Origin: BOKV01 sp041987205
GTDB lineage: Bacteria; Pseudomonadota; Alphaproteobacteria; Rhizobiales; Rhizobiaceae
NCBI GenBank assembly: GCA_041987205.1
Contig: JBHIWX010000028.1
Coordinates: forward strand, 1 to 42,941
Reading direction: 5' to 3'
DNA: 42,941 bases
Under the pieces are notes generated by a model that was given only the letters and a program-made list of their open reading frames with translations, searched no databases and was not told the origin of the DNA. The translations under genes were made by a program, and so were the position numbers. Each line of letters opens with the position of its first letter. Position 1 is the stretch's first letter. Positions 7,201 through 16,455 of this stretch are shown here, piece by piece.

Positions 7201-7766
7201 ACGTCGATGCCGAGCGAGGCGATCAGTTCGTAATAGGCGAACACGATCGCGATCAGGAAGATCACCACCACGATCTCGAACTTCAGCCCGTGCTTGTGAA
7301 ACAGGCTGCGGTCGCGGTGGTGCAGCACGTCCATCAACTCGTCGCCGAAACGGATCGACAGGAAGGTGCCGATCGCCGACAGGCCGATGATCCCCCAATA
7401 GGGCCAGGGGTGCAGCAGGATCTGGTGCAGTACCGAGGTCAGCAGCGTCTTGTCGTAGTAGTCGTCAAACCAGGTCAGCGAGACGAGGTTCAGAGAGATT
7501 GCGATGACCCAGACGGCGATTTCGGAAATCACCATGCGGATGCCGAAGATCAGCCGCAGCGGGAAGTCGAGCAGAAAGCCGGCATCGGCCACCGGCGTAC
7601 ACAGGACGAAGAAGCTCCAGGTCAGCGCCGAGGCGATGCCGCCGGTCGCCAGATCGTATTTGTAGCTCAGATAGCCGAAATAGCAGGCCAGAAGCGCAAT
7701 GAGCAGCAGGAACTTGATGAGCACCTGCCGGTGCGGGTGCCCGCTATCGTCGTCCGTATCGCTCAT
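7191..7766 (-). CDS. Polytopic inner-membrane protein of unknown function
   Basis: A 191-residue protein with about five hydrophobic segments: near 15-35, 42-60, 72-98, 118-140 and 165-187. The loop HHRDRSLFHKHG before the last helix is His-rich. I do not recognise the family. The start is placed at ATG 7766, with GGAG about 11 nt upstream; the longer open frame to 7859 would add an Arg-rich, non-conserved-looking stretch inside the upstream gene. It lies 46 nt after the exported alpha/beta hydrolase on the same strand, so the two are probably co-transcribed. Confidence 0.7.
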   Translation of the reverse strand: MSDTDDDSGHPHRQVLIKFLLLIALLACYFGYLSYKYDLATGGIASALTWSFFVLCTPVADAGFLLDFPLRLIFGIRMVISEIAVWVIAISLNLVSLTWFDDYYDKTLLTSVLHQILLHPWPYWGIIGLSAIGTFLSIRFGDELMDVLHHRDRSLFHKHGLKFEIVVVIFLIAIVFAYYELIASLGIDVEL

Positions 7767-7812
7767 GCACTGCGCTCCGTGCCCGCAACGGGCCAGCCGG
7801 AGCCCGCTACGG

Positions 7813-8535
7813 TCATTTTTCGTTCGCTGCCGCGTCCGTCCGGGCCTGCGAGAGTTCAAGCGTGCGCCGATAGACGATCTGGCGCAAGTCCTTGTTGTAG
7901 TCGATGTTCAGGTGGGTAAATCCGCCGAAACGGGCGAGATTCACGTTCGACAGTTTCCCGGTGAAATCCCCGGTCGGACGGACGAGATTGTCGTTCCGTT
8001 TTGGCAGGTAAAAGTTGATGATTTCCTGCACGTTCGCACCCGCGCGCGTCGGCTCGACCGGGTCGAACATGACGACATAGGCGGTGGGTACGCCGTGCTT
8101 GCCGAGTGTTGTCGCCAGTTGCGGCGCCGCGCCGGCGCCGAGCGAGTGCCCGATGATGATGACAGGGTAATTGACCGCCCCCCGGTAGCTGCGCTCCAGA
8201 ATGTCGTTGGCGAGCGATTGCCAGACACTGTGGTTGAACACGCAATTCTCCATGCCATAGCTGGTGAACTGCTTGCCCATCTCGTCGAGCCCCAACGAGA
8301 AGATGTTGGCGAGACCGCGCAGCAGATAGACTTCGCCCGGACGTGTCGAATTGACCTTGGCGCACGCCGCCTGCGCCGCACCCGCGAGCGCAACGGCAAG
8401 GCCGATGGCAACAAGGCAGGACGCGAAGGCACTGCGGAGCAGTTGGAGCGCGCGACCGGACTGGCGCCGGCAGGTGATGCGATCCGTTCTCGGTGAAAGG
8501 CGGGCAGTAGGGTACAGGGGGGCGACATGCCGCAT
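7813..8535 (-). CDS. Exported alpha/beta hydrolase (lipase/thioesterase-like)
   Basis: A 240-residue protein with a long Arg-rich n-region, a hydrophobic core (SCLVAIGLAVALAGAAQA) and a likely signal peptidase site after AQA (about residue 56). The mature part has the nucleophile elbow IIGHSLGAG (Ser131), a candidate catalytic Asp in MFDPVEP and a candidate His in GGFTHLNID, in the order expected for the alpha/beta hydrolase fold. AAGGAGG five nt before ATG 8535 fixes the start despite the unusually long n-region. Substrate unknown. It is divergent from the AsmA gene. Confidence 0.8.
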   Translation of the reverse strand: MRHVAPLYPTARLSPRTDRITCRRQSGRALQLLRSAFASCLVAIGLAVALAGAAQAACAKVNSTRPGEVYLLRGLANIFSLGLDEMGKQFTSYGMENCVFNHSVWQSLANDILERSYRGAVNYPVIIIGHSLGAGAAPQLATTLGKHGVPTAYVVMFDPVEPTRAGANVQEIINFYLPKRNDNLVRPTGDFTGKLSNVNLARFGGFTHLNIDYNKDLRQIVYRRTLELSQARTDAAANEK

Positions 8536-8848
8536 CGTGTCCTCCTTGGCACATTCCCCACCGATCAGAACCTAGCTTGGGATCGACGCGTTTCAACGCA
8601 CATTTTCGACAGCTGAGCAAAAAGTGCGAGGGCACGGTGAGCCTGCGACGTCGAAATTTCAATTCATGGACGCATTGATGGCGGGATTTCGTGGGAAACG
8701 GCAACCAACCGTGTCGTCGCGCGTTGGTATCTGATCCGTGCCTTGCGCTGGTCCGAAACGCTTCCCCCGACACCCGTGTGGGTGTCGAGTTGGGCCTGAG
8801 GCGTTGGCAAACGCGGAACCGATCCGAAATTCTTCAAGGAGAAACACA
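8536..8848. other. Divergent intergenic region (313 nt)
   Basis: It separates the minus-strand hydrolase from the plus-strand AsmA gene and must carry promoters for both. Apart from the ribosome sites at each end (AAGGAGG for the hydrolase, AAGGAG at 8836-8841 for AsmA), I see no clear hexamer pair, repeat or small gene. Confidence 0.5.
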
Positions 8849-11665
8849 TTGCGCCGACTGGGATGGCTGTCCGGCTTTCTGCTCCTGATCGTCGTCCTTG
8901 CGGCGGGCGGTTTTGCCGCCGTTGTCTATCTGCCGCAGTTCAACGCGCAACGGCAGGATTTCGCTAGTTCCGTGCTTTCCGCCAATTTCGGGCGCGATGT
9001 GGCGGTGGACGGCCCCGTATCCGTATCACTGGGAAGCACGGTCGAGGTAACGATCGAGGACATGAGAGTCGCCTCGGTGTTCTCGAGTTCGGCCAGCGAG
9101 CCGGAGCGTATCGACCATGGTGCCTTTTCGTTTCCGCTTGCGAGCCTGTCGCGTGGCAGTCCGAACATCACGGGACTCGAGCTTTCCGGCGTCAACCTGG
9201 AATTCGTTTCTTCCGGGCAGGAAGCCGATGAGGCGGAGAGCCGACGCGGTGCCCTTGCGGTCTTTCCGACACGTTTCCTGAAGCATCCGTCTTCGGGCAA
9301 TCTCGCCCTGAACGATGTCGAACTTCGTTTCGTCAATGCCGAAGCGGGGTTCGACGAAAAGATATCGATCGACACGCTGCGTTCCAGTGAAGACGGTGCT
9401 TCCCGGGCCATCGCGATCGAAGCGAAAGGCACCGTGAACGGCCTTCCGATCGCGCTGGACGCGGATTTCGAAAACCCGCGGCGCGTTGGCACCGGACGCC
9501 CCTTGGATTTCAGCATCGATCTTGCGTTGCCCGGCACGACGAACAGGCTCTCCGGAACGCTGGATGTCGGCGAGCCGGTTGCCATCGTCGACGGCATGAT
9601 GGATGTCGACGTCCGGTCGCTCGGCGACGTACTGGACGCCCTGCAACTGCGCAGGGTCACGGAAGGGACCGGCACTCTCACTGCGAAGCTTTCCGGACCG
9701 CTCGACGCGCTGGTCGTGCAAGACATCGAAGGCGCCACCGATTCCGAACAGGGCAACAGCTACGGCATCAAGGGCAGGGTCGACTTCCTGGGAACCGATT
9801 CGAAGCTTGATCTGACAATTTCGGGCACGCTTCCCCGGGAGAGTGATCTCGCATCCGCCACGGCGCTGCTGACCGACGCACGCGTGACGGGGTTCGAAGG
9901 CCGCGTCAGCGGCAGTTTTGACGCGATGCAGGTCGACCGGTTCCTGATCACGACCAATGCGCTCAACGTGAAATTTCGCAACATCGGCCCGATCTCCGTT
10001 CAGCGCATCGCCAAGGATGAAGAGGGCAATCTGGGCATTCGCGGTATCCATGTCCTCGACGGTCCGACCGGCAGCCCGTGGCTCGATCTGGAGGGTGATG
10101 TCGACAATGCGCTCAAGCTGCGCGGGATACGTTTCGCAGGCAAGTTCGACCTGCCAACCACGGACATTCTCTTCCTCGAGGGTGGGGAGGAGAGCAAGGC
10201 ACTGGGCCGGGTTGCAGGCGAACTCGCCATGTCGGACGAGGACGGCACGTTCGGGCTCGACGCCTTCGCCGGTTCGGTGCGCGACAGCGACCTCCTCGAT
10301 CTGAAGCTCGAACTGGTGAAGGAGGGGACCGGCGAGCCGGGCAAGGCGGGTTTCGACACCGAACTGAACATCCCCGACTTCAAGGCGTTTGCCGCGGCGC
10401 TCGGTGTCGAATCCAGGGCCAGCGGCGGACTCGAATTCACCGGCCATCTTTCCGTCGCCGACGACGTGGCGACCTTCGACGGCCGGATCGTAGCGGACGA
10501 GACGGCGATAGACGGTCATCTGTCGGCGAAGCGGGAGGACGGCGTTCCGCGCATTGCGGGATCGATCGAATCGGAGTCGCTCACCTTCACCGACCTGCGC
10601 GATCTGTGGGATGTGAAGCAGATTCGTCGCAAGAAGAATGTCGACTACGTCACCTTCAACGACAACCTGCTGGAGGACCTTGAAGCCGATGTCGAAGTGG
10701 CCGCCAGTGAGATCGTCGAAGCGGGAGAAGCCGCAGGAGATTTCAGCGGCCGTATGATCTATGCGCAGCGCAAGGTTCGCCTCGATCCGCTTGCCATGAC
10801 CTATCTTGGCGGCACGGTCGAAGCGGCAGCGACAATCGACCTTGCAGGCAAAACGCCCACTCTTGCCGCGACCGGAACGGTCAACAGGATTCCGCTCCAG
10901 AGCCTGCTCGCCCAGTTTCGGGCGCCGCCGATCGCCACCGGTTCGCTGAATGCGAAATTCGACGTGTCGGGCGTCGCCAGCCAGGACCAGTTCGCGAAAA
11001 CGGCAAGCGGCAATGCGACCCTTTCATTGTGGGGCGGCACCATCGGTACCAATCTGATCGATCTCACGGGCATGGACTATGTCAGTTGGGCCTTTACCCA
11101 GAAGGATGACGACTCGACGCAGATCGTTTGCGCGGTCTTGCCGCTCGCGCTGAAGAACGGTCGCGGAAGCACGTCGGCGATGGTGGTCGAAACGGAAAAC
11201 GTTCAACTCGTCGGGCAGGGGGCGGTGGACCTGGCCGGCAAGACTCTGGATCTGCAGTTCCAGCCCATCCCGAAGAACGAGAACACCGCAGGCGTCGCCA
11301 CGCCGTTCAGCGTTTCAGGCTCGTTCCTGAAGCCTGACATCAATGTCGACCAGCAGGCGGTGAACAAGCGTATCGGCGCCGAGGTCATGGCCATGCCGAT
11401 GAAGTTTTTCAACAATCTGATGGGTGGGAACGACGAGGCGGATACGGAATCGGATAACCGCCCCTGTGTGGTTCGAAAGGCAGAAAAGCAGGAGACGCAG
11501 GAACAGCAGCACGAGGAACAACCGCAGCAAGAGCAGCAGGAGCAGCAACCGCGGAAGTCCCTGCTGCCGCTCCTGCCCGTGCTGCCACTGCAAACGCAGC
11601 AGCCCAACCAGACCCAGCAAACTCAGCAACAGCAGCAGATTCAGGAGCAGCAGAGCGGACGGTAG
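8849..11665 (+). CDS. AsmA-family envelope protein with Q-rich C-terminal tail
   Basis: A 938-residue protein with one N-terminal transmembrane anchor (LGWLSGFLLLIVVLAAGGFAAV) and a long beta-rich periplasmic part. AsmA-like proteins (AsmA, TamB, YhdP relatives) are thought to form long grooves that carry phospholipids between membranes. The AsmA C-terminal region (about 690-860) is recognisable, ending near MPMKFFNNLMGG. I place the start at TTG 8849 because AAGGAG lies exactly 7 nt before it and it leads straight into the anchor; an ATG upstream at 8738 lacks such a site and adds a Cys/Pro/Arg-rich stretch. The last 62 residues (877-938) are mostly Gln, Glu and Pro with one Leu/Pro patch (SLLPLLPVLPL), unusual for the family. 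Confidence 0.85.
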   Translation: MRRLGWLSGFLLLIVVLAAGGFAAVVYLPQFNAQRQDFASSVLSANFGRDVAVDGPVSVSLGSTVEVTIEDMRVASVFSSSASEPERIDHGAFSFPLASLSRGSPNITGLELSGVNLEFVSSGQEADEAESRRGALAVFPTRFLKHPSSGNLALNDVELRFVNAEAGFDEKISIDTLRSSEDGASRAIAIEAKGTVNGLPIALDADFENPRRVGTGRPLDFSIDLALPGTTNRLSGTLDVGEPVAIVDGMMDVDVRSLGDVLDALQLRRVTEGTGTLTAKLSGPLDALVVQDIEGATDSEQGNSYGIKGRVDFLGTDSKLDLTISGTLPRESDLASATALLTDARVTGFEGRVSGSFDAMQVDRFLITTNALNVKFRNIGPISVQRIAKDEEGNLGIRGIHVLDGPTGSPWLDLEGDVDNALKLRGIRFAGKFDLPTTDILFLEGGEESKALGRVAGELAMSDEDGTFGLDAFAGSVRDSDLLDLKLELVKEGTGEPGKAGFDTELNIPDFKAFAAALGVESRASGGLEFTGHLSVADDVATFDGRIVADETAIDGHLSAKREDGVPRIAGSIESESLTFTDLRDLWDVKQIRRKKNVDYVTFNDNLLEDLEADVEVAASEIVEAGEAAGDFSGRMIYAQRKVRLDPLAMTYLGGTVEAAATIDLAGKTPTLAATGTVNRIPLQSLLAQFRAPPIATGSLNAKFDVSGVASQDQFAKTASGNATLSLWGGTIGTNLIDLTGMDYVSWAFTQKDDDSTQIVCAVLPLALKNGRGSTSAMVVETENVQLVGQGAVDLAGKTLDLQFQPIPKNENTAGVATPFSVSGSFLKPDINVDQQAVNKRIGAEVMAMPMKFFNNLMGGNDEADTESDNRPCVVRKAEKQETQEQQHEEQPQQEQQEQQPRKSLLPLLPVLPLQTQQPNQTQQTQQQQQIQEQQSGR

Positions 11666-11872
11666 GTGCACGTCCTGCGCGTGGATGCCGAAGCAGACTC
11701 TTCTGCTGGTCTGTTGGTTCCTGCGCGACCCGTTCTGGTCTCGGATAACCAATATCGTTTTCGCATTGCTTCTGGCCGTCTCGGCGGCATTTGCGGTGTT
11801 TCGGGCGTCATTCTTGTCGACCCGAAAGCCGTGCCATGCCATCATGGGTTGTAATGTCCTGGGGAGACATGA

Positions 11873-12259
11873 ATGACCTACCGCCACAAAATGCTGCTTG
11901 CCGCAATCGGTATCGTTTCACTCGCCTTTGCGGCGCCTGCCGCGGCGGGCCCATCCTACGACCAACTGAAATCGAAGGGGTTCGCGACTTCCCGTTTCAC
12001 CCAGATACCCAGCGGTAAATACGGCTGGTATCTGGTGAAGGGCGATGAAAAGTATTTCTGCCGATATGCTGAGGGCCTGCTTCGCAAGGGTAATCGGATC
12101 GGCAACTTCACGCTGAACGGCCAGTTTGTTTCCATGACCATTGCACAGTTCAGGCGGCGCAGCCGGAGAGACCCGTCTCGGATCACGCGCTATGAGGAAA
12201 TCGTCGGAAACAATCCGCCGCCTCGTGCAGTTGAGTTTTGCATGCGTCGGCTGCGTTGA
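11873..12259 (+). CDS. Small exported protein of unknown function
   Basis: A 128-residue protein with a clear signal peptide (KMLLAAIGIVSLAFAAPAAAG, cleavage near residue 25). The mature part is basic and contains two cysteines (in YFCRYAEG and VEFCMRRLR) that may form a disulphide. I do not recognise a domain. GGGAG lies about 10 nt upstream of ATG 11873. It stands alone between the AsmA gene (207 nt upstream) and thrS; both neighbours are on the same strand. Confidence 0.7.
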   Translation: MTYRHKMLLAAIGIVSLAFAAPAAAGPSYDQLKSKGFATSRFTQIPSGKYGWYLVKGDEKYFCRYAEGLLRKGNRIGNFTLNGQFVSMTIAQFRRRSRRDPSRITRYEEIVGNNPPPRAVEFCMRRLR

Positions 12260-12365
12260 CGCCCTCCACCCTTGCTCCATCTGCTGCCTTCCCCTATATC
12301 GCGCCCATAAACCGACCCGAAAACCACCCGCGCTCGTAGGCGGGACTGGATAGGAGATATCGAAG

Positions 12366-14342
12366 ATGGCCGATCAGGCATCCGTTTCGCTCGTTTTCCC
12401 CGATGGCAATGCACGTGAATTCCCCGCCGGCATCACCGGTGGCGAAGTTGCCGAATCCATTGCCAAATCGCTCGCCAAGAAATCGGTTGCCTATGCGCTG
12501 GATGGCGAGTTGCGCGATCTCGCTGAGCCGATCACCGAAGGCGGCGCCATCGAGCTCGTCACCCGCACCGACGACCGTGCCCTCGAATTGATCCGCCACG
12601 ACGCCGCCCATGTGCTGGCCGAGGCCGTGCAGGAATTGTGGCCGGGCACGCAGGTCACCATCGGCCCGGTGATCGAGAACGGCTTCTATTACGATTTTGC
12701 CCGCAACGAGCCCTTCACGCCCGAGGACCTGCCGGTCATCGAGAAGAAGATGCGCGAGATCATCTCCCGCAACCAGCCCTTCACCAAGGAGGTCTGGACG
12801 CGTCAGGAGGCGAAGGATTTCTTTCGCGACCGGGGCGAGCACTACAAGGTCGAACTGGTCGATGCGATTCCCGCCGACCAGGACATCAAGATCTACGCGC
12901 AGGGCGAATGGCTCGATCTGTGCCGCGGTCCGCACATGCGTTCGACCGGCGATATCGGCACGGCCTTCAAGCTGATGAGCGTGGCCGGCGCCTACTGGCG
13001 AGGCGATTCCAACAACGCCATGCTGACACGCATCTACGGCACGGCCTTCGCCGACCAGGGCGAACTCGACGCCTATCTGCACATGCGCGAGGAGGCCGAG
13101 AAGCGCGACCACCGCAAGCTCGGCCGCGAGATGGATTTGTTCCATTTCCAGGAAGAAGGTCCCGGCGTCGTCTTCTGGCATGCCAAGGGCTGGTGCGTGT
13201 TCCAGAACCTCGTCTCCTACATGCGCCGGCGCATCGCCCGCGACTATCAGGAGGTCAACGCCCCGCAGGTGCTCGACAAGAGCCTGTGGGAAACGTCGGG
13301 CCATTGGGGCTGGTATCGCGATGCCATGTTCAAGGTTGAGGTCGCCGACGAGGAAGCCGACGACGACCGCATTTTCGCGCTCAAGCCCATGAACTGCCCC
13401 GGCCATGTGCAGATCTTCAAGCACGGGCTGAAATCCTATCGCGACCTGCCGGTGCGTCTGGCCGAATTCGGCGCGGTGCACCGCTACGAGCCGTCCGGCG
13501 CGCTGCACGGGCTGATGCGCGTGCGCGGCTTCACGCAGGACGACGCACATGTCTTCTGCACCGAGGACCAGCTCGCCGACGAGATCATGAAGATCAACGA
13601 CCTCATCCTGTCGGTCTTCGAGGATTTCGGCTTTGAGAAGATCACGGTGAAATTCTCCACCCGGCCGGAAAAACGCGTCGGCGCGGATTCGCTGTGGGAC
13701 CATGCCGAGGAGATCATGGAGGGCGTGCTCGGCCGCATCCGTGATTCCGACGAAAGGATCACCACCGAGATCAATCCCGGTGACGGCGCCTTTTACGGTC
13801 CCAAATTCGACTATGTGCTGCGCGATGCCATCGGCCGCGAATGGCAGTGCTCGACCACCCAGGTCGATTTCAACCTGCCGGAGCGCTTCGGTGCGTTCTA
13901 CATCGACAGCGACGGCGAGAAGAAGCAGCCGGTCATGGTCCACCGTGCCATTTGCGGCTCGATGGAGCGCTTCCTCGGCATCCTGATCGAGAACTTTGCC
14001 GGCCATTTCCCGCTGTGGTTTGCGCCGATGCAGGTCGTTGTCGCGACCATCACCTCGGAGGCCGACGCCTATGCCGAGAGCGTGGCCGAAAGGCTGAGGG
14101 ATGCCGGTCTTCAGGTCGAGACCGACACCCGCAACGAGAAGATCAACTACAAGGTGCGCGAACACTCGCTCGCCAAGGTGCCGGTCATTCTCGTCTGCGG
14201 CCATCGCGAGGCGGCGGAGAACACCGTCTCGATGCGCCGGCTCGGTTCGCGCGACCAGCAATCGCTCACCCTCGACGAGGCGGTAAAGCAGCTGGCCGAC
14301 GAGGCGACCCCACCGGACGCGAAGCGTCGCAAAGCCGCCTGA
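12366..14342 (+). CDS. thrS: Threonyl-tRNA synthetase
   Basis: A full-length 658-residue class II synthetase that charges tRNA-Thr. Domains in order: TGS (about 1-65); the editing domain with HDAAH, YYDF and CRGPHMRSTG (about 70-230); the catalytic core (about 240-530) with zinc ligands including MNCPGHVQIF, and motif 2 FGAVHRYEPSGALHGLMRVRGFTQDD split across that region; and the anticodon-binding domain (about 540-640). TAGGAGAT lies about 9 nt upstream of the ATG. No T-box-like leader is visible in the 106 nt upstream, as expected for a proteobacterium. Confidence 0.98.
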   Translation: MADQASVSLVFPDGNAREFPAGITGGEVAESIAKSLAKKSVAYALDGELRDLAEPITEGGAIELVTRTDDRALELIRHDAAHVLAEAVQELWPGTQVTIGPVIENGFYYDFARNEPFTPEDLPVIEKKMREIISRNQPFTKEVWTRQEAKDFFRDRGEHYKVELVDAIPADQDIKIYAQGEWLDLCRGPHMRSTGDIGTAFKLMSVAGAYWRGDSNNAMLTRIYGTAFADQGELDAYLHMREEAEKRDHRKLGREMDLFHFQEEGPGVVFWHAKGWCVFQNLVSYMRRRIARDYQEVNAPQVLDKSLWETSGHWGWYRDAMFKVEVADEEADDDRIFALKPMNCPGHVQIFKHGLKSYRDLPVRLAEFGAVHRYEPSGALHGLMRVRGFTQDDAHVFCTEDQLADEIMKINDLILSVFEDFGFEKITVKFSTRPEKRVGADSLWDHAEEIMEGVLGRIRDSDERITTEINPGDGAFYGPKFDYVLRDAIGREWQCSTTQVDFNLPERFGAFYIDSDGEKKQPVMVHRAICGSMERFLGILIENFAGHFPLWFAPMQVVVATITSEADAYAESVAERLRDAGLQVETDTRNEKINYKVREHSLAKVPVILVCGHREAAENTVSMRRLGSRDQQSLTLDEAVKQLADEATPPDAKRRKAA

Positions 14343-14351
14343 TCCCGTTTC

Positions 14352-14377
14352 CTGCCGGGCCTTTGCGGGCCCGGCAG
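14352..14377 (+). terminator. Hairpin after thrS
   Basis: A perfect 10-bp GC stem (CTGCCGGGCC with GGCCCGGCAG, 6-nt loop) starts 10 nt after the thrS stop codon. There is no downstream T-run, so it may only attenuate or stabilise the mRNA end. Confidence 0.5.
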
Positions 14378-14488
14378 TTGCCGGGGCAGGGACCATCCAT
14401 TCCCGATCTTGCAGTCATGAGCCTGTCACACGAATCCTGATAGACGGGTCGGTTGAATGATGCAGTGTGCCTATGGAGGCGGATCACG

Positions 14489-15373
14489 ATGCTGAGGCGC
14501 AGGGACCACAAGCTTCGCTTTCCCGAACTCTCCTATGCGAGCCCGGCCGACCCGAAGCTCAAGCAATGGTTCATCCGGCGGGTCGAGAAATTCTCCGGCC
14601 GAGACTATTTCGCCGACCATTATGAGGTCTGGCGTTCCTCCATCGTTGGCCGTTCGAGCCGGGTCATGGGCGACATGCTCGACCTGCTCGGCATCGACCT
14701 GATCGTGCGCGGCAAGGCCTGGCCGCCGCGCGAACTGCCGGACACGCCGCTGGTGATGGTCGCCAACCACCCCTTCGGCATTGGCGACGGCGTCGCCATC
14801 CTCTCGCTTGCCGAACAGCTTGGCCGGCCCTTCCGCGTGCTTATCCACAACGATCTTCTGCGCGTGCCCGAGATCCGGCCCTATTCGCTGCCCGTCTCCT
14901 TCGAGGAGACGCGTGAGGCGCTGCAGATGAATTTGAACACGCGGCGCGAGGCGGTGCGGTTGCTGAAGGAAGGCGTCACGATCGTCATCTTCCCGGCCGG
15001 CGGCGTGGCGACCGCGCCCAAGGGCCTCGGCAAGGCGCGCGACCTGCCGTGGAAGATGTTTCCTGCCAAGCTGATCCAGGCCGCAGGCGCCTCCGTCATC
15101 CCGGTCTATTTCGAGGGCCAGAACACGCGGCTGTTCCACCTCGTCAGCCAGATCTCGCTGACCGTGCGCCTGTCCATGCTGATCCGCGAATTCCGCCGGC
15201 TGGCCGGTCGCGCGATCACCGCCCATGTCGGCGACATCATCCCCGCCGGCGAGCTCGCTCTGATCCGCGACCGAAGGCAGATGACGCAGATGCTGCACGA
15301 AGCCGTGTTCTCGATGCGCGCCGGCAGGCGACCCGATCCTGCGCTCGACGAAGACGCACCCATGGCAGCCTGA
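14489..15373 (+). CDS. Lysophospholipid acyltransferase (LPLAT) family protein
   Basis: A 294-residue acyltransferase. The catalytic box appears as NHPFGIGDG, the NHPxGxxDG variant of the HX4D box seen in OlsA/hemolysin-associated and related acyltransferases. A second block, VTIVIFPAGGVATAP, matches the FPEG-like motif with Ala for Glu, and ASVIPVYFEGQN follows. Such enzymes move an acyl chain onto a lyso-lipid or amino-acid lipid. No strong transmembrane helix is present, so it is probably a peripheral membrane protein. GGAGG lies 9 nt before ATG 14489; the upstream ATG 14453 has no such site. No ornithine-lipid partner (olsB) is visible nearby. Confidence 0.85.
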   Translation: MLRRRDHKLRFPELSYASPADPKLKQWFIRRVEKFSGRDYFADHYEVWRSSIVGRSSRVMGDMLDLLGIDLIVRGKAWPPRELPDTPLVMVANHPFGIGDGVAILSLAEQLGRPFRVLIHNDLLRVPEIRPYSLPVSFEETREALQMNLNTRREAVRLLKEGVTIVIFPAGGVATAPKGLGKARDLPWKMFPAKLIQAAGASVIPVYFEGQNTRLFHLVSQISLTVRLSMLIREFRRLAGRAITAHVGDIIPAGELALIRDRRQMTQMLHEAVFSMRAGRRPDPALDEDAPMAA

Positions 15374-15454
15374 AACACGTCACGTGACCATCCAGGCGCC
15401 GAAGCCGATTCGCCAATCTGCGTGGCGATTCAAAGCCCCGCTTTTGCGGTGCCT

Positions 15455-16318
15455 CTATTGCGCCAGAACCTCGATGTCGCGATTGATGCCGGACACCACG
15501 TCGAACTCCTGCGAATAGATCTTCTCGCTGTTCTTGGCGATCGCGGTGTATTTGCCTTCGCTCAGCACGAAGGCGGGAAAGGCGCTGGAGCTTTCGGTGA
15601 TCTGGTCGCCACTCTCGGTGATGATCGACCATGCCGTGTCGGCGATCGCATCGCCGCCCTTGCGCCGTACCAGACGCAGCACGACGCGCGCGGCGCGGTG
15701 CTGGATGGTCGCCTGGGTCACCTTGCCGGGCTCGACCCGGAGGTCGGCGCGCACCTCCGCGTTCAGGCGGCCATATTGCGAAACCACGTGATAGGTCCCG
15801 GCATGGAAGGGGATGATCTCGCCCGGCCGGATGTTGCGTGCGATGAGCTGGCGTTCGCCGCGCTCGTCGGCCTGGCGCGAATAGATGTCGAAGCGCAGGA
15901 ATTTGGGCGGGATGGGCGTGTCCTCGCCCGTCACGCCATTGAGCTGCAGTGCCCCCGCATCCAGCGTGAAGATTTCGGTCGAAGTGTCGGTCCTGACCGT
16001 GATGCGTCGCACCGCGCCGGCAAAGCCATAGGCGGCGTGGACGAAATACTCACCCGGTGACATGTCGAAGGACTGGATGCCGCTTTGCGCCGTCGCCAGC
16101 AGCGGCAGCCGGCCATTGTCGCCGAGCTGCGTGCCGAACACTCGCCATTCCACGCCCGAATCGACCGGCGGCCCTTCCTGGGTCATGCGCGCCTCGAAGG
16201 TGACGCGGATCGCCTGCGCCGCCGCTTCATGGGCACCAATGCCGAACCAGACGAGTGCGACCAGCAGGCACGCTGCAAGGCGCGCGAGAAGGGGCTGTGG
16301 TCGAGAATGCTTGGTCAT
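15455..16318 (-). CDS. Exported protein of three tandem beta-sandwich-like modules
   Basis: A 287-residue exported protein with a signal peptide (LLARLAACLLVALVWFGIGAHEAAAQA, cleavage near 36). The mature chain looks like three related modules of about 80-85 residues (about 37-122, 123-209, 210-287). Each has a strand-turn motif with G-x-Y (GEY 89-91, GTY 174-176, GKY 255-257), a downstream V/L-rich strand and a final hydrophobic strand, resembling carboxypeptidase-regulatory or PEGA-like beta sandwiches. Function unknown. The start is set at ATG 16318 because it leads into the signal peptide; the frame is open to 16453. It diverges from the nitroreductase gene. Confidence 0.7.
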   Translation of the reverse strand: MTKHSRPQPLLARLAACLLVALVWFGIGAHEAAAQAIRVTFEARMTQEGPPVDSGVEWRVFGTQLGDNGRLPLLATAQSGIQSFDMSPGEYFVHAAYGFAGAVRRITVRTDTSTEIFTLDAGALQLNGVTGEDTPIPPKFLRFDIYSRQADERGERQLIARNIRPGEIIPFHAGTYHVVSQYGRLNAEVRADLRVEPGKVTQATIQHRAARVVLRLVRRKGGDAIADTAWSIITESGDQITESSSAFPAFVLSEGKYTAIAKNSEKIYSQEFDVVSGINRDIEVLAQ

Positions 16319-16394
16319 CCGGTTGTCGCTTCGGTTCCGTACCGGTTTCAAACGCGCTTTGTCGGCATTTTCAAGGCGTTGCCGTGGGCCCATA

Positions 16395-16422
16395 TGCGGC
16401 CCTATATGTGCGGCCCTATATG
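16395..16422. repeat. Perfect 14-bp tandem duplication in a divergent promoter region
   Basis: TGCGGCCCTATATG occurs twice without a gap (16395-16408, 16409-16422), 33 nt before the nitroreductase start. Each unit contains a TATAT core that could serve as a -10-like element. It could be a duplicated operator or promoter element. Confidence 0.6.
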
Positions 16423-16455
16423 AAGGAACGATGCAAGGACATGCAAGGAGCAAGG

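Noticed and set aside
11666..11854. Possible 62-codon gene directly after the AsmA gene
   Set aside because: No ribosome site of its own, no signal or domain, and a composition unlike the neighbours.
12294..14396. 700-codon open frame opposite thrS
   Set aside because: Codon-bias shadow of thrS; no recognisable domain and low-complexity composition.
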